Below, piece by piece: positions 35,417-44,139 of a stretch of 64,000 nt of DNA. Made by a program: the position numbers and the translations under genes. Origin of the DNA: Pseudomonas protegens CHA0. GTDB lineage: Bacteria; Pseudomonadota; Gammaproteobacteria; Pseudomonadales; Pseudomonadaceae. The stretch is from assembly GCF_000397205.1 (NCBI RefSeq), contig NC_021237.1, forward strand, positions 869,001 to 933,000, in the 5' to 3' direction. Each line of letters opens with the position of its first letter. The first letter of the stretch is position 1. The notes under the pieces were generated by a model. It searched no databases. It had not been told where the DNA came from and was given only the letters and a program-made list of their open reading frames with translations.

Positions 35417-36883
35417 ATGCGCTACCACACGCTGATCCGCAACGCCCTGATCATCGACGGCAGCGACCGTCCCGGTTACCCCGCCGACCTGGCCATCCTC
35501 GACGGGCGCATCGCGCGCATCGGCGATCTGTCCGCGGCCAGCGCCGAGCAAGAGATCGACGCCGCCGGGCGGGTGCTGGCCCCGGGTTTCATCGATGTGC
35601 ACACCCATGACGACACGGTGGTGATCCGCCAGCCGCAGATGCTGCCCAAGCTCAGCCAGGGGGTGACCACGGTGATCGTCGGCAACTGCGGGATCAGCGC
35701 CGCGCCGGTGACCCTCAAGGGCGACCCGCCGGACCCGATGAACCTGCTGGGCGAGCGCTCGATGTTCGTCTACCCGCGTTTTCGTGACTACCGCGCGGCG
35801 GTGGATGCCGCGCGCCCGGCGATCAACGTGGCGGCGCTGGTGGGGCACACCGCGCTGCGCAGCAACCATCTGCCGGACCTGTTTCGCACGGCCACGGCCG
35901 ATGAAATCAGCGCCATGCGCGGGCAACTGCGCGAAAGCCTGGAGGACGGCGCCCTGGGCCTGTCCAGCGGGCTGGCCTACGCCAGCGCGTTTTGCGCCGA
36001 GACCGATGAAGTGCTGCAACTGGCCCAGGAATTGACGGCGTTCGGTGCGGTGTACACCACCCATTTGCGCAGCGAGTTCGAGCCGGTGCTGGAGGCCATG
36101 GACGAAGCTTTTCTGATTGGTCGCGCGGCCAGGGCACCGGTGATCGTCTCGCACCTCAAGTGCGCCGGCGCCGGCAACTGGGGGCGCAGCCCGCAACTGC
36201 TGGCAGCCCTGGAAAACGCCGCCCGGGAACACCCGGTGGGCTGCGACTGCTATCCCTACGCCGCCAGCTCCTCGACCCTGGACCTCAAGCAGGTCACCGA
36301 TGCCTACCGCATCACCATCACCTGGTCCACACCGCACCCCGAGCAGGGCGGTCGCGACTTGAGCGAGATCGCCGCCGACTGGGGCGTCAGCCTGCTGGCC
36401 GCCGCCGAGCGCCTGCAACCGGCGGGGGCGGTGTACTACGGCATGGATGAAAACGATGTGCGGCGCATCCTCGCCCATCCGCTGTCGATGGTCGGCTCCG
36501 ACGGCCTGCCAGAAGATCCTTTCCCCCATCCAAGGTTGTGGGGCGCCTTCCCCCGGGTACTGGGGCACTTCAGCCGCGACCTGGGCCTGTTCCCGCTGCA
36601 CACTGCGGTGCACAAGATGACCGGGCTGTCCGCGGCGCGCTTCGGCCTGCACCAGCGTGGCGAGATCCGCGAAGGGCACTGGGCCGACCTGGTGCTGTTC
36701 GACCCGGCGCGGGTGCGCGACGTGGCGGATTTCAAGGAGCCGCAGCGCGCCGCGCAAGGCATCGATGGGGTCTGGGTCAATGGCGTGTGCAGTTTTGCCC
36801 AGGGCCGGGCCAACGGTGAACGCCAGGGGCGCTTCCTGCCCCGGGAAGGTGACCTGCGCCCGGGATTTATATCCGCTGGCTGA
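35417..36883 (+). CDS. N-acyl-D-amino-acid deacylase (D-aminoacylase)
   Basis: A 488-residue amidohydrolase of the D-aminoacylase family. The metal motif GFIDVHTHDD has His62 and His64; NCGIS carries Cys91, a bridging ligand in Alcaligenes D-aminoacylase; SHLKCAG and SDGLPEDP supply later residues. It removes the acyl group from N-acyl-D-amino acids (or D-glutamate derivatives). Last gene of the gntP-rpiR operon. Confidence 0.9.
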   Translation: MRYHTLIRNALIIDGSDRPGYPADLAILDGRIARIGDLSAASAEQEIDAAGRVLAPGFIDVHTHDDTVVIRQPQMLPKLSQGVTTVIVGNCGISAAPVTLKGDPPDPMNLLGERSMFVYPRFRDYRAAVDAARPAINVAALVGHTALRSNHLPDLFRTATADEISAMRGQLRESLEDGALGLSSGLAYASAFCAETDEVLQLAQELTAFGAVYTTHLRSEFEPVLEAMDEAFLIGRAARAPVIVSHLKCAGAGNWGRSPQLLAALENAAREHPVGCDCYPYAASSSTLDLKQVTDAYRITITWSTPHPEQGGRDLSEIAADWGVSLLAAAERLQPAGAVYYGMDENDVRRILAHPLSMVGSDGLPEDPFPHPRLWGAFPRVLGHFSRDLGLFPLHTAVHKMTGLSAARFGLHQRGEIREGHWADLVLFDPARVRDVADFKEPQRAAQGIDGVWVNGVCSFAQGRANGERQGRFLPREGDLRPGFISAG

Positions 36884-36999
36884 TTTGTTGACTTCCATCA
36901 CAATGATGGCGCTGTGCTATTAAAGAATCCCCGAGCGGCGCCGAACTGCTGATAATCGCCGTCTGTATAGTCGGCTCATTTCAGTCAGGGAGTCGCGCA

Positions 37000-37368
37000 A
37001 TGAGCTTTGGCAAAACCACCCCCATCCTGCGGATCTTCGATGAAGCCAAGGCCCGGGAGTTTTACCTCGATTTCCTGGGTTTCTCCCTGGATTGGGAACA
37101 CCGCTTCGAAGCCGATTTTCCGCTGTACCTGCAGGTCTCGCGGGGCGAGTGCGTGCTGCACCTTACCGAGCACCATGGCGACTGCTCGCCGGGTGCGGCC
37201 CTGCGGATCGAGACCGATGAACTGGAAACCTTCCAGCAGCAGTTGCTGGCCAAGCAGTACCGCTTCTCCCATCCGCAGATCCAGGCCATGCCCTGGGGCA
37301 GTCAGGACATGACCATCAGCGACCCGTTCGGCAATCGCCTGGTGTTCACCAACGCCATCAGCGTGTAA
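37000..37368 (+). CDS. Glyoxalase/bleomycin-resistance-fold protein
   Basis: A 122-residue vicinal oxygen chelate protein of the bleomycin-resistance type (PILRIFDEAKAREFYLDFLG, WEHRFEADFPLYLQV, TISDPFGNRLVFTN). Such proteins bind drugs or act as small metalloenzymes. CAGGGAG precedes the ATG. No operon partner; it is convergent with an AraC gene six bases away. Confidence 0.82.
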   Translation: MSFGKTTPILRIFDEAKAREFYLDFLGFSLDWEHRFEADFPLYLQVSRGECVLHLTEHHGDCSPGAALRIETDELETFQQQLLAKQYRFSHPQIQAMPWGSQDMTISDPFGNRLVFTNAISV

Positions 37369-37374
37369 CGGGTT

Positions 37375-38403
37375 TCAGGCCTTGCCGGAGCTCTGCGCGC
37401 TCAGGCGGAACTGCCCCGGGGTCAGCCCGGTGCGGGTCTTGAAACTGCGGTGGAACGAGCGCGGTTCGGTGAAACCCAGGCAATCGGAGATGCCCTGGAT
37501 CGACAGCTCGCTGTGGCGCAGATAGTGCTCGGCCAGCTCCTGGCGCAGGTCGTCGAGAATCTGCTGGTATGAAGTGCCAGCCTGTTGCAGTTGGCGCTGC
37601 AGGGTGCGTACCGACAGGTGCAGGTGCTGCGCCACCTGCTCCTTGCGCGGCAGGCCGTCCTTGAGCAACTGGCGCAGCACGTTGTGCACCTGCAAGGCCA
37701 GGGGCGCATCGCCCAGGGAAGCCATCATCGCCTGGGCATGTTCTTCCAGGGTCTTGAGCAGGCGCGCGTCGGCCTGGCGCAGGGGCATCTGCAGGTACTC
37801 CAGCGGCGCCACCAGCGCCGAGCAGGGTTGCTGGAACAGCACCGGGCAGCCGAACAACGCCTCGTACTGCGCCGCCTCGGCGGGTTCCGGCAGGGCATGT
37901 TCGAACCACACCGCGCTGGGCGACAACTGCGAATCGGCGATCCAGCGCGCATACAACAGCCAGGACGCCAGGACGTTTTCCACCAGGTGCCGGCGGATGT
38001 CCGGGCGCTGATGGCGGCAACTCCAGATCAGCCGCACCTGATCGCCCGCCACCTCGGCCCGGCTGGTGCCCATGTCCCCCACCAGTTTTTCGAACGGCAT
38101 GATGCGGCCCATGGCTTCGCCGAGGGTCGCGCAGTTCATGGTGATGTAGCCCAGCACATTCCACGAGCTGGGTTTGACGAAGCGCGCCGAATTGAGCCCG
38201 AACAGCGGATCGCCGGAGTGCTGGCAGAAGTAGTCCAGCAACCGCTCATGCACCTCCATCGGCAGGCGCAGGCTGGTGTCGTTCAACTGCGCGGCGCTAA
38301 GCCCGGCCGCCGCCAGCGCCGGCTCGGTGGCAATACCCAATTGCTCCGCATAGAGCAGGTATTTCAGCAGGGGCGGGACCGAAGTAAAACCGAGGCTGGG
38401 CAT
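37375..38403 (-). CDS. AraC-family regulator (arabinose-binding-like N-domain)
   Basis: A 342-residue AraC protein of the OruR/ArgR-like subgroup: an N-terminal PF12625-type domain (about 20-210) and a C-terminal DNA-binding pair (VAQHLHLSVRTLQRQLQQAG, SIQGISDCLGFTEPRSFHRSF). No divergent partner is close, so the target is unclear; amino-acid or amine catabolism is usual for the subgroup. Confidence 0.83.
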   Translation of the reverse strand: MPSLGFTSVPPLLKYLLYAEQLGIATEPALAAAGLSAAQLNDTSLRLPMEVHERLLDYFCQHSGDPLFGLNSARFVKPSSWNVLGYITMNCATLGEAMGRIMPFEKLVGDMGTSRAEVAGDQVRLIWSCRHQRPDIRRHLVENVLASWLLYARWIADSQLSPSAVWFEHALPEPAEAAQYEALFGCPVLFQQPCSALVAPLEYLQMPLRQADARLLKTLEEHAQAMMASLGDAPLALQVHNVLRQLLKDGLPRKEQVAQHLHLSVRTLQRQLQQAGTSYQQILDDLRQELAEHYLRHSELSIQGISDCLGFTEPRSFHRSFKTRTGLTPGQFRLSAQSSGKA

Positions 38404-38508
38404 GAACGGGTTCCTGGTGACTAATCCCTAGGACAGCAGGACGCAGACCGGGAAAGGTAAGGGCAAACCCTGATGGGTGTAAATGCTCGGGTCCGGGGAT
38501 TGGCGCCT

Positions 38509-38563
38509 TTCGCCGGCAAGCCAGCTCCTACGGAGGGTGTAGGAGCCGGCTTGCCGGCGAAGG
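38509..38563. repeat. Two REPs in tail-to-tail orientation
   Basis: TTCGCCGGCAAGCCAGCTCC (from 38509) faces outward from GTAGGAGCCGGCTTGCCGGC (from 38539), with seven bases between. Orientation is opposite to that of the REPIN pairs. It sits 12 bases from the chemoreceptor stop. Confidence 0.8.
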
Positions 38564-38575
38564 GCGCGCGGCGAA

Positions 38576-40495
38576 TCAGACGCGGAAGTGGCTGACCATC
38601 ATCTGCAACTGACCGCCCAGGCGCGCCAGTTCAACACTTGCGGCTGCGGTTTCATCGCTGGCGGCGGCGGTCTGTTCGGACACGTCGCGCACGTTGATGA
38701 TGCTGCGGCTGATCTCTTCGGCCACGGCGCTCTGTTGCTCGGCAGCGGCGGCGATCTGCTGGTTCATCGACTGGATGTTGGACACGGTGCGGGTGATGCT
38801 TTCCAGCGAGGCGCCGGCCTTGCGGGTCAGTTCGACACTGCTGTCGGTCAGGCTGCGGCTGTTGTTCATCACGGTAGCCACTTGCTGGGTGCCGTTCTGC
38901 AGGCCGGCCACCAGTTCCTCGATCTCTTCGGTGGACTTCTGGGTGCGCTGGGCCAGGGCCCGCACTTCGTCGGCGACCACGGCAAAACCACGGCCGGCTT
39001 CACCGGCACGGGCGGCTTCGATGGCGGCGTTCAGTGCCAGCAGGTTGGTCTGTTCGGCCACGGCCTTGATCACGTCCATGACGCTGCCGATCTTGTCGCT
39101 TTCCTGTTGCAGCACGGTCATGGCGTCGGTGGAGCGCACCACTTCGCTGGCCAGGCGCTCGATCTGCTCGATGGCCTGGGCCACCACCTTGTCGCCCTGG
39201 CGGGCTTCGCCGTCGGCGGCGGCCGCGGCCTGGGAGGCTTCTTCGGCATTGCGCGCGACTTCCTGCACGGTGGCGGTCATCTCGTGCATGGCGGTGGCCA
39301 CCTGGTCGGTCTCGACTTTCTGGCTGTTGACCCCGGCGCTGGTTTCTTCGGTCACCGCGGACAGTTCTTCGGCGGCGCTGGCGATCTGGGTCACGCCGTC
39401 GCGGATGCCGCTGATCAGCTCGCGCAGGGTCACGCCCATGCGCACGATGCCTTGTTGCAGCACGCCCAGTTCGTCGCGGCGGGTGACCCGCAGGTTCTCG
39501 GTCAGGTCGCCGGAGGCGATGCGCTCGACCACGGCCAGGGTTTCCTGCAGTGGGCGGGTGATCTGCCGGGTGATGATCACGGCGGCCAGTACACCGACCA
39601 GCAGCGCCAGCAGGGTGCTGATCAGCTGCAGGCTGCGGGCCTGGGCGCTCTCGATGTCGCGGCGGTCCAGCTGGATCTGGTACAGGGCGTCGCTGCGGCT
39701 GACGATGTCGGCGCCCTGGTCGGTCATTTCCTTGCGCGCCTCTACGGCGTTGGTGAAGGCGACCTTGAAGGCCTGCAGCGAGCTGCGGTAGCCGCTCAGG
39801 GCGGTTTCGAGCTGTTGCAGGGCATCGCGCTGGGTGCTGCTGAAATGGGACTTGAGCTGATCCATTTCGGCAATCGCAGCGTTGAGCTGGGTGACGGCTT
39901 TCTGTTCGGTGTCCGGGTTGTTGGTGGTGACGTAGCCGCGCACTTCATAGCGCGCCAGCTGGAAGGCTTCCTTGGCCTGGGTGATGGCCTGGAACTGCGT
40001 AAAGCGCTCGTCGCTCAGGGGCAACTGCTTGACCCAGGAGTTGATCCCGTTGATCAGGTCATTGGCGCGTTCGGCGTTCTGGTTCATCGCCAGGCGTGCG
40101 GCGTCGCCGCTGCGGTAGGCGTTGCGCATCTTGTTCAGCGAATCCTGATAGGCACTGATGGTCGCGCCCAGGCCTTGCAGGAGCTTGATGTTTTCCGGGC
40201 TCTGGAACGAGGCCAGGAGTTTTTTCTGCTGGGCGCTGAAATCGTCCAGGGTGTTCTGCACGCCTTGGGCGGCGGTTTCGTCGCCGTTGGCCAGCATGTA
40301 CTGCAGGCGGGTGACCCGCAGCTTGGTCAGGCCGCTGTTGAGCTGAGTGATGTCGCTCATCCAGTTGCTGCGGTCGATCAGGCTGCCCAGGCTGGTCCAG
40401 CCGGTCAGTGCAAGGACGGTGGTCAGGGCCAGGACCAGGCCGAAACCCAGGCCCAGCTTAAGGTTGACGCTGATGTTGGCAAACCAACTACTCAT
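38576..40495 (-). CDS. Methyl-accepting chemotaxis protein with HBM-type sensor domain
   Basis: A 639-residue chemoreceptor. One helix at residues 10-32, a long helical periplasmic region of about 250 residues (the helical bimodular HBM type seen in McpS/McpQ, which bind organic acids), a second helix near 280-305 ([18 protein letters not shown]), HAMP, and the signalling hairpin with [19 protein letters not shown] near residues 510-530. Start ATG 40495. No C-terminal CheR pentapeptide is present. The ligand is inferred only as small organic acids. Confidence 0.9.
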   Translation of the reverse strand: MSSWFANISVNLKLGLGFGLVLALTTVLALTGWTSLGSLIDRSNWMSDITQLNSGLTKLRVTRLQYMLANGDETAAQGVQNTLDDFSAQQKKLLASFQSPENIKLLQGLGATISAYQDSLNKMRNAYRSGDAARLAMNQNAERANDLINGINSWVKQLPLSDERFTQFQAITQAKEAFQLARYEVRGYVTTNNPDTEQKAVTQLNAAIAEMDQLKSHFSSTQRDALQQLETALSGYRSSLQAFKVAFTNAVEARKEMTDQGADIVSRSDALYQIQLDRRDIESAQARSLQLISTLLALLVGVLAAVIITRQITRPLQETLAVVERIASGDLTENLRVTRRDELGVLQQGIVRMGVTLRELISGIRDGVTQIASAAEELSAVTEETSAGVNSQKVETDQVATAMHEMTATVQEVARNAEEASQAAAAADGEARQGDKVVAQAIEQIERLASEVVRSTDAMTVLQQESDKIGSVMDVIKAVAEQTNLLALNAAIEAARAGEAGRGFAVVADEVRALAQRTQKSTEEIEELVAGLQNGTQQVATVMNNSRSLTDSSVELTRKAGASLESITRTVSNIQSMNQQIAAAAEQQSAVAEEISRSIINVRDVSEQTAAASDETAAASVELARLGGQLQMMVSHFRV

Positions 40496-40586
40496 TGAAT
40501 TCCTCCAGGAACGTAGCTCTTCTTGATCTTGAGTTGGCTGGAAGATTGTTGTTGTTGGTGACCAGCAAGGTGTTTTGTAGGGGGTG

Positions 40587-40613
40587 TATCGGCGGGATGT
40601 GCCATAGCTGAAA
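40587..40613 (-). promoter_or_regulatory. Possible FliA (sigma-28) promoter of the chemoreceptor
   Basis: On the minus strand GCCGATAC (ending 40586-40593) matches the FliA -10 GCCGATAA, with TTTCAG (40608-40613) about 14-15 bases upstream as the -35. It lies about 92 bases before the start codon. In the 40496-40855 gap I also see the dyad at 40626 and no gene. Confidence 0.45.
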
Positions 40614-40625
40614 CGATTTCGTCGG

Positions 40626-40643
40626 CATTGTCCCAAGACAATG
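40626..40643. promoter_or_regulatory. 18-base dyad upstream of the chemoreceptor
   Basis: CATTGTC (40626-40632) and GACAATG (40637-40643) form a perfect seven-base inverted repeat with four bases between, just upstream of the putative FliA promoter. It could be an operator; no ligand is proposed. Confidence 0.4.
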
Positions 40644-40855
40644 TTTTAGGCGATGGACGGCTATTTTGCGGGATGTGTCGCCGGTCCGTTGAGCTTTTTT
40701 TCACATTGATTTCACTCGGGCCCCACGCCCGGCGCCCTAGAGTCTGGGCGGTCGATGCCACAGGCATCGGCCAGCGTTCAATTGTCATCAGGCTTTCGTA
40801 GCCTTGCTGTGCGCTGCTCAACACATCGGAACATTCTCGTAAGGGCGGCTGGGAA

Positions 40856-41533
40856 TTGACTACAAGACTGGTGTTGCCGGCGAGCAAGCGGCCCTTCCTG
40901 GGGCGCGTCCTGGTCCGTTACAAGAACCTGCTGGCGCTGCTGCTGGGCGCCTGCCTGGTGATTCCCCTGGGGCTGTTCCTGCTCCGGCCGGCCTCGGTGC
41001 CCGACCTGAGCCACGGCAACGGGGCCGGGCTCCAGGCCCTGACGGCCGCCTGGGACAAGGGCGAAATGATTGTGCTGGTGCGCCACATGGAGCGCTGCGA
41101 CCGCTCCAATGCCGCGTGCCTGGGCCCGGCCGATGGCATTACCGACCGGGCCCGCGAGGTGGCGGTGGGGCTCGGCGCGCAGTTCGAGCACCTGGGCCTG
41201 GAGCGTACCGATATCTACAACAGCCCGTTGACGCGCACCGCGCAGACCGCGAGCTACATGTTCAGCAAGGTCAGCAGTGGCGATGGCTGGCTGTTCAACT
41301 GCAAGAACACCATGTTGCGCGATGTCATGGCGCACAAGGTCGCCGGGCGCAACCTGGTGCTGGTGACCCACAGCGAATGCATGGCGCAGATGGAGCAGGA
41401 CCTCAAACGGGCGACCCCGACCCTGGGGTACGGCGCTTCCCTGTTCGTCTCCACCGATACCCTCAATGGCGCGCCGAAGATGCTCGGCCTGATCGAGGCC
41501 AGTGACTGGCGCTCGGTGAACCTCAAGCCCTGA
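40856..41533 (+). CDS. Ais-like histidine phosphatase, membrane-anchored
   Basis: A 225-residue histidine-phosphatase-superfamily protein with one N-terminal membrane anchor (LLALLLGACLVIPLGLFLL, about residues 24-42). The catalytic motif VLVRHMERCDRSNAACL closely resembles VLFRHAERCDRS of E. coli Ais (a lipopolysaccharide core heptose phosphate phosphatase); the second half has VTHSECM. Start probably TTG at 40856; GTG at 40871 is an alternative. Envelope phosphatase role inferred. Confidence 0.75.
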   Translation: MTTRLVLPASKRPFLGRVLVRYKNLLALLLGACLVIPLGLFLLRPASVPDLSHGNGAGLQALTAAWDKGEMIVLVRHMERCDRSNAACLGPADGITDRAREVAVGLGAQFEHLGLERTDIYNSPLTRTAQTASYMFSKVSSGDGWLFNCKNTMLRDVMAHKVAGRNLVLVTHSECMAQMEQDLKRATPTLGYGASLFVSTDTLNGAPKMLGLIEASDWRSVNLKP

Positions 41534-41583
41534 CCGCAGGCGGCCGCTCCGTCTGGCTGGCCTTCAGGGGCATAGGAAGCGGC

Positions 41584-42165
41584 TCAAGGTGCCAGCAGGT
41601 CCGGCTCGGCCGGTGGCGTGCCAGCCGCTGGCGGGGTGGCTGGCAGGCCGTCGTTGATGCGCTGCGGGCTGATCAGGTTGGTGAACTCCTCGATCAGGCG
41701 CTGGATCGCTTCCGGCGGCTGGCAGTCGCGAAACTCCATGCTGATCTGTACCTCGTCCGGGTCGCGTTCCTGGCCGTCACGCTTGCCGCTGCCGAAGGTG
41801 ACGAAAAACTTCTCGCTCTGCAGCTCGCCGTTCTCCAGGTCGTGGCTGGCCTTCTGCAGCTCGGTGGCCTGCATGCGCACCGACAGGTCGACAGTCATCT
41901 TGTGCAGGGCCAGGCCCTTGGGCGAGACCAGGGCAATCAGCGGCACATTGATGATGTGGTCTTCGTTGAGCGCCACCTCGACCATCTTGGCCTTCATCGG
42001 CGTGCCCAGGTCGTCGACGTTGTAGTCGAAGAACTGGTCGAACAACTTGATGTACTGCTGGGCGATCAGGTTGTGGGTGGCGGCTGCAGCCTGATGCATG
42101 CCGCGGGTGATATGGCTCAGGTCGCTGGCGGACATGGGCTCCTTGCTGCGAGAAAAAAACGCCAT
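41584..42165 (-). CDS. DUF2589-like protein B
   Basis: A 193-residue soluble protein without signal peptide. Beta-rich central segment VPLIALVSPKGLALHKMTV and an N-terminal helical stretch (LIAQQYIKLFDQFFDY) resemble the DUF2589 family; the C-terminus is Pro/Ala rich (PPAAGTPPAEPD). AAGGAG precedes the ATG. Last gene of a three-gene operon behind a Mor-like regulator and a second DUF2589 protein. No function is known for the family; it does not resemble an enzyme. Confidence 0.7.
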   Translation of the reverse strand: MAFFSRSKEPMSASDLSHITRGMHQAAAATHNLIAQQYIKLFDQFFDYNVDDLGTPMKAKMVEVALNEDHIINVPLIALVSPKGLALHKMTVDLSVRMQATELQKASHDLENGELQSEKFFVTFGSGKRDGQERDPDEVQISMEFRDCQPPEAIQRLIEEFTNLISPQRINDGLPATPPAAGTPPAEPDLLAP

Positions 42166-42195
42166 GGATCACGCTCCTTGTTCGGTGGCTGAAGT

Positions 42196-42216
42196 GCCCC
42201 GCCATGAAGGCGGGGC
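42196..42216 (-). other. GC-rich hairpin between the two DUF2589 genes
   Basis: GCCCCGCC (42196-42203) and GGCGGGGC (42209-42216) form a perfect eight-base stem with a five-base loop in the 80-base gap. No T run follows on the coding strand, so it is more likely an mRNA processing or stability element than a terminator. Confidence 0.6.
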
Positions 42217-42245
42217 GGGTTACTGGGGCGAAGGCGCGGTGTGGA

Positions 42246-42905
42246 TCAACCGCCGGTGCCGGTTTTCTTCTCGTCCGCGGCATCGGGCATTTTCAGCGCG
42301 TTGGCGGTGGGCAGCTTGTCGGTGTCGGTCGGTTGAGTGCTAGGCAGCCGCACAGGCTTGGTGGCTGCGTCGGTGAGGAAGTCGATGACCCGCATCAGGG
42401 CTTCCGGTGGGTCCTGGCGGACGATCTTGGTGCTGATGGCGTAGCGGGCACGGGTGTCGGTCTTGCGGGTCTGGGTCGATTTGTGGCTCGCCGCGCCCTT
42501 GACCGAAACGCTGAACGGGCCCCAGCCCATCTTCGCCTCGAAACTGCCGGAGGCTTCGGTGCTGCTGGTGTCCTCGGCCATCTGGCTGATGGTCAGCTCG
42601 AACTCGATGGAGCCTTCCTCGATGGTGATGTTGGGGTGACTGATGGCCGCCAGCAACGGGATGCGCATCGACTTCTTCACGGTGCCCTTGTACACCCCCT
42701 GCTCATCCACCAGGGTTTCGTCATAGTCGAACTGCACCGAAACCGCCTGGCCGTTCTGAATGCACACGCCCATCAGGAAGTCCGCATAGGCTTTGCTCGC
42801 GGCGACCTGCGCCTGAATCATCGCCATCAGTGGACCGGTGATCATCTTGTCCAGGGGCAGGGCGGCGATCACGCCGCCAATCAGGCCCTTATCGATATCT
42901 GCCAT
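42246..42905 (-). CDS. DUF2589-family protein A
   Basis: A 219-residue protein. The N-terminal ALPLDKMITGPLMAMIQAQV and the strand SMRIPLLAAISHPNITIEEG are typical of DUF2589; then a Thr/Arg-rich stretch (HKSTQTRKTDTRARY) and a low-complexity tail. No signal peptide or membrane helix. GGAG sits eight bases before the ATG. It is the middle gene of the Mor-DUF2589-DUF2589 operon and a distant paralogue of its neighbour. Function unknown; a structural or packaging role is only a guess. Confidence 0.75.
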   Translation of the reverse strand: MADIDKGLIGGVIAALPLDKMITGPLMAMIQAQVAASKAYADFLMGVCIQNGQAVSVQFDYDETLVDEQGVYKGTVKKSMRIPLLAAISHPNITIEEGSIEFELTISQMAEDTSSTEASGSFEAKMGWGPFSVSVKGAASHKSTQTRKTDTRARYAISTKIVRQDPPEALMRVIDFLTDAATKPVRLPSTQPTDTDKLPTANALKMPDAADEKKTGTGG

Positions 42906-42987
42906 GGTCTAGCTCCTTGTTCTTTGTTGCGCGAAATGCGCCCTTGCAGGTTAAGAAAGCCGTGAAGGCCGATTCAGCAGGAATCGA

Positions 42988-43371
42988 TTACCGGTGAGTG
43001 TTGGCATCCAGGCGGCGGATGTTGCCGATCTGCCGCAGGCTCAGGCCGTACTTGTCCGCCAGCACACTGCGGGAAATACCGCCCAGGCTTTCCAGTTGAA
43101 TGTGCTGGTTGCGGATCTGCCGGCAGAAGTGGTCGGCCTTGGGGATCTCCAGGGCCAGGCCGGCGAAACGCTCGATCAGCGCGTTGAGGGCGTCGGGCGG
43201 CAGGATCAAAGCCAGGGAGGTACGTTCGGCGTGCTTGGGGATGTACTTGGGGCGGCCGCCGTATTCACGGGTCAGGCGGTAGGCATTTTCCAGTCCGATG
43301 CAGTCGATGAGGGCCTGGAGCGAGTGAGGGAGCTGGCGAACATCGATGAGTACGAGGTCTTTCACGTCCAT
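42988..43371 (-). CDS. Mor-family (phage Mu middle-operon type) regulator
   Basis: A 127-residue protein with the Mor/C activator pattern: LIDCIGLENAYRLTREYGGR with YIPK, then a C-terminal helix-turn-helix (SRSVLADKYGLSLRQIGNIRR). Mor and C are phage Mu activators of middle and late genes. Here it heads an operon with two DUF2589 genes and is divergent from a muramidase, with a strong AAGGAGG site. No other phage genes are near, so it looks like a domesticated regulator. Confidence 0.75.
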   Translation of the reverse strand: MDVKDLVLIDVRQLPHSLQALIDCIGLENAYRLTREYGGRPKYIPKHAERTSLALILPPDALNALIERFAGLALEIPKADHFCRQIRNQHIQLESLGGISRSVLADKYGLSLRQIGNIRRLDANTHR

Positions 43372-43440
43372 TTGGTACCTCCTTGGAATTATGGATAAGG
43401 CTGGTTTGATCCTAAGGAGGTGTCTCGTCCTCTGTTCAGT

Positions 43441-43465
43441 GGGAAATTTCCCCCCTATTAAGGGG
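43441..43465. promoter_or_regulatory. Double dyad between the Mor-like and muramidase genes
   Basis: GGGAAATTTCCC (43441-43452) is a perfect 12-base palindrome, and CCCCT-ATTA-AGGGG (43452-43465) directly follows it. They lie in the 168-base divergent region, which is AT-rich for this genome. Mor-type activators bind dyads, so joint control of both transcripts is plausible. Confidence 0.5.
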
Positions 43466-43539
43466 AACTATTACATTCTGATGTTGTATCGGTCGCTGGT
43501 GGTGCACTGGATTTTCCTAAACTGGATGAGGAAAAATCC

Positions 43540-44097
43540 ATGTCACGCTACGCGATTGATTTCAGTTTTATCGCCGCTCTGGAGGGAGCTGCCATTACCC
43601 GCGGTTATGTGCCCGATCCGGACAAGAGCAAGAGTGGCGTCACGGTGGGCACAGGCTTCGATCTGGGGCAACGGAACGTAGAGGACCTGCAGGCGCTCAA
43701 TCTGCCGGCGGACCTGATCCGGCGACTGACCCCCTACCTGGGGCTGAAGGGGCTCAAGGCCAAGGCGTTTCTCGACGGCCAGCCCTTGAACATCAGCAGT
43801 GACGAGGCGCTTTTGGTGGACGAGGCATTCAAGGCGCCCTTCGTCGATCTTCTGGCAGCGAACTACACCAAGGCCAGCGGAGTGGACTTCGCCCAACTGC
43901 CGGCACCGATGCAGACCGTTATCGCCTCGGTGGCCTTTCAGTACGGCAACCTGGCCAGTCGCACACCGAACTTCTGGGCCCAGGTGGTGGCCCGCGACTG
44001 GAAGAGTGCCCTGGCCAACCTGCGCAACTTTGGCGACAGCTACGGCACTCGCCGGCGCAAGGAGGCTGATCTGCTGGGCTCGCAGCTAACCTCGTAA
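43540..44097 (+). CDS. Pesticin-type muramidase
   Basis: A 185-residue protein aligning by eye along its whole length with the C-terminal muramidase domain of Yersinia pesticin: ALEG, GVTVGTGFDLGQR, and the closing YGTRRRKEADLLG. Catalytic residues Glu178, Thr201 and Asp207 of pesticin correspond to Glu15, Thr35 and Asp41 here. There is no signal peptide and no translocation domain, so it would act on peptidoglycan only after release or with a holin. GAGGAAAAATCC precedes the ATG. Divergent from the Mor-DUF2589 operon. Confidence 0.87.
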   Translation: MSRYAIDFSFIAALEGAAITRGYVPDPDKSKSGVTVGTGFDLGQRNVEDLQALNLPADLIRRLTPYLGLKGLKAKAFLDGQPLNISSDEALLVDEAFKAPFVDLLAANYTKASGVDFAQLPAPMQTVIASVAFQYGNLASRTPNFWAQVVARDWKSALANLRNFGDSYGTRRRKEADLLGSQLTS

Positions 44098-44103
44098 GTG
44101 CTC

Positions 44104-44130
44104 GCCGCCCAGGCTCAAGGCCTGGGCGGC
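44104..44130. terminator. Hairpin between convergent genes
   Basis: GCCGCCCAGG (44104-44113)/CCTGGGCGGC (44121-44130), a perfect ten-base stem with a seven-base loop, followed by TTGTCGGTTT on the plus strand. It lies seven bases after the muramidase stop and ten before the convergent stop, so it may act in both directions. Confidence 0.65.
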
Positions 44131-44139
44131 TTGTCGGTT

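Noticed and set aside
33163..35418. A 751-codon open frame on the minus strand
   Set aside because: Antisense of the gntP and rpiR genes, low-complexity Gln/His/Gly composition, no family features.
38588..40498. Long plus-strand frames (636 and 365 codons) opposite the chemoreceptor
   Set aside because: Antisense of a repetitive coiled-coil gene gives long open frames; composition is Gly/His/Leu or Ser/Arg biased without domains.
41584..44097. Interpretation as an ordinary prophage remnant
   Set aside because: Apart from the Mor-like and muramidase genes there are no integrase, terminase, capsid or tail genes and no att-like repeats; DUF2589 is not a typical phage family that I know.
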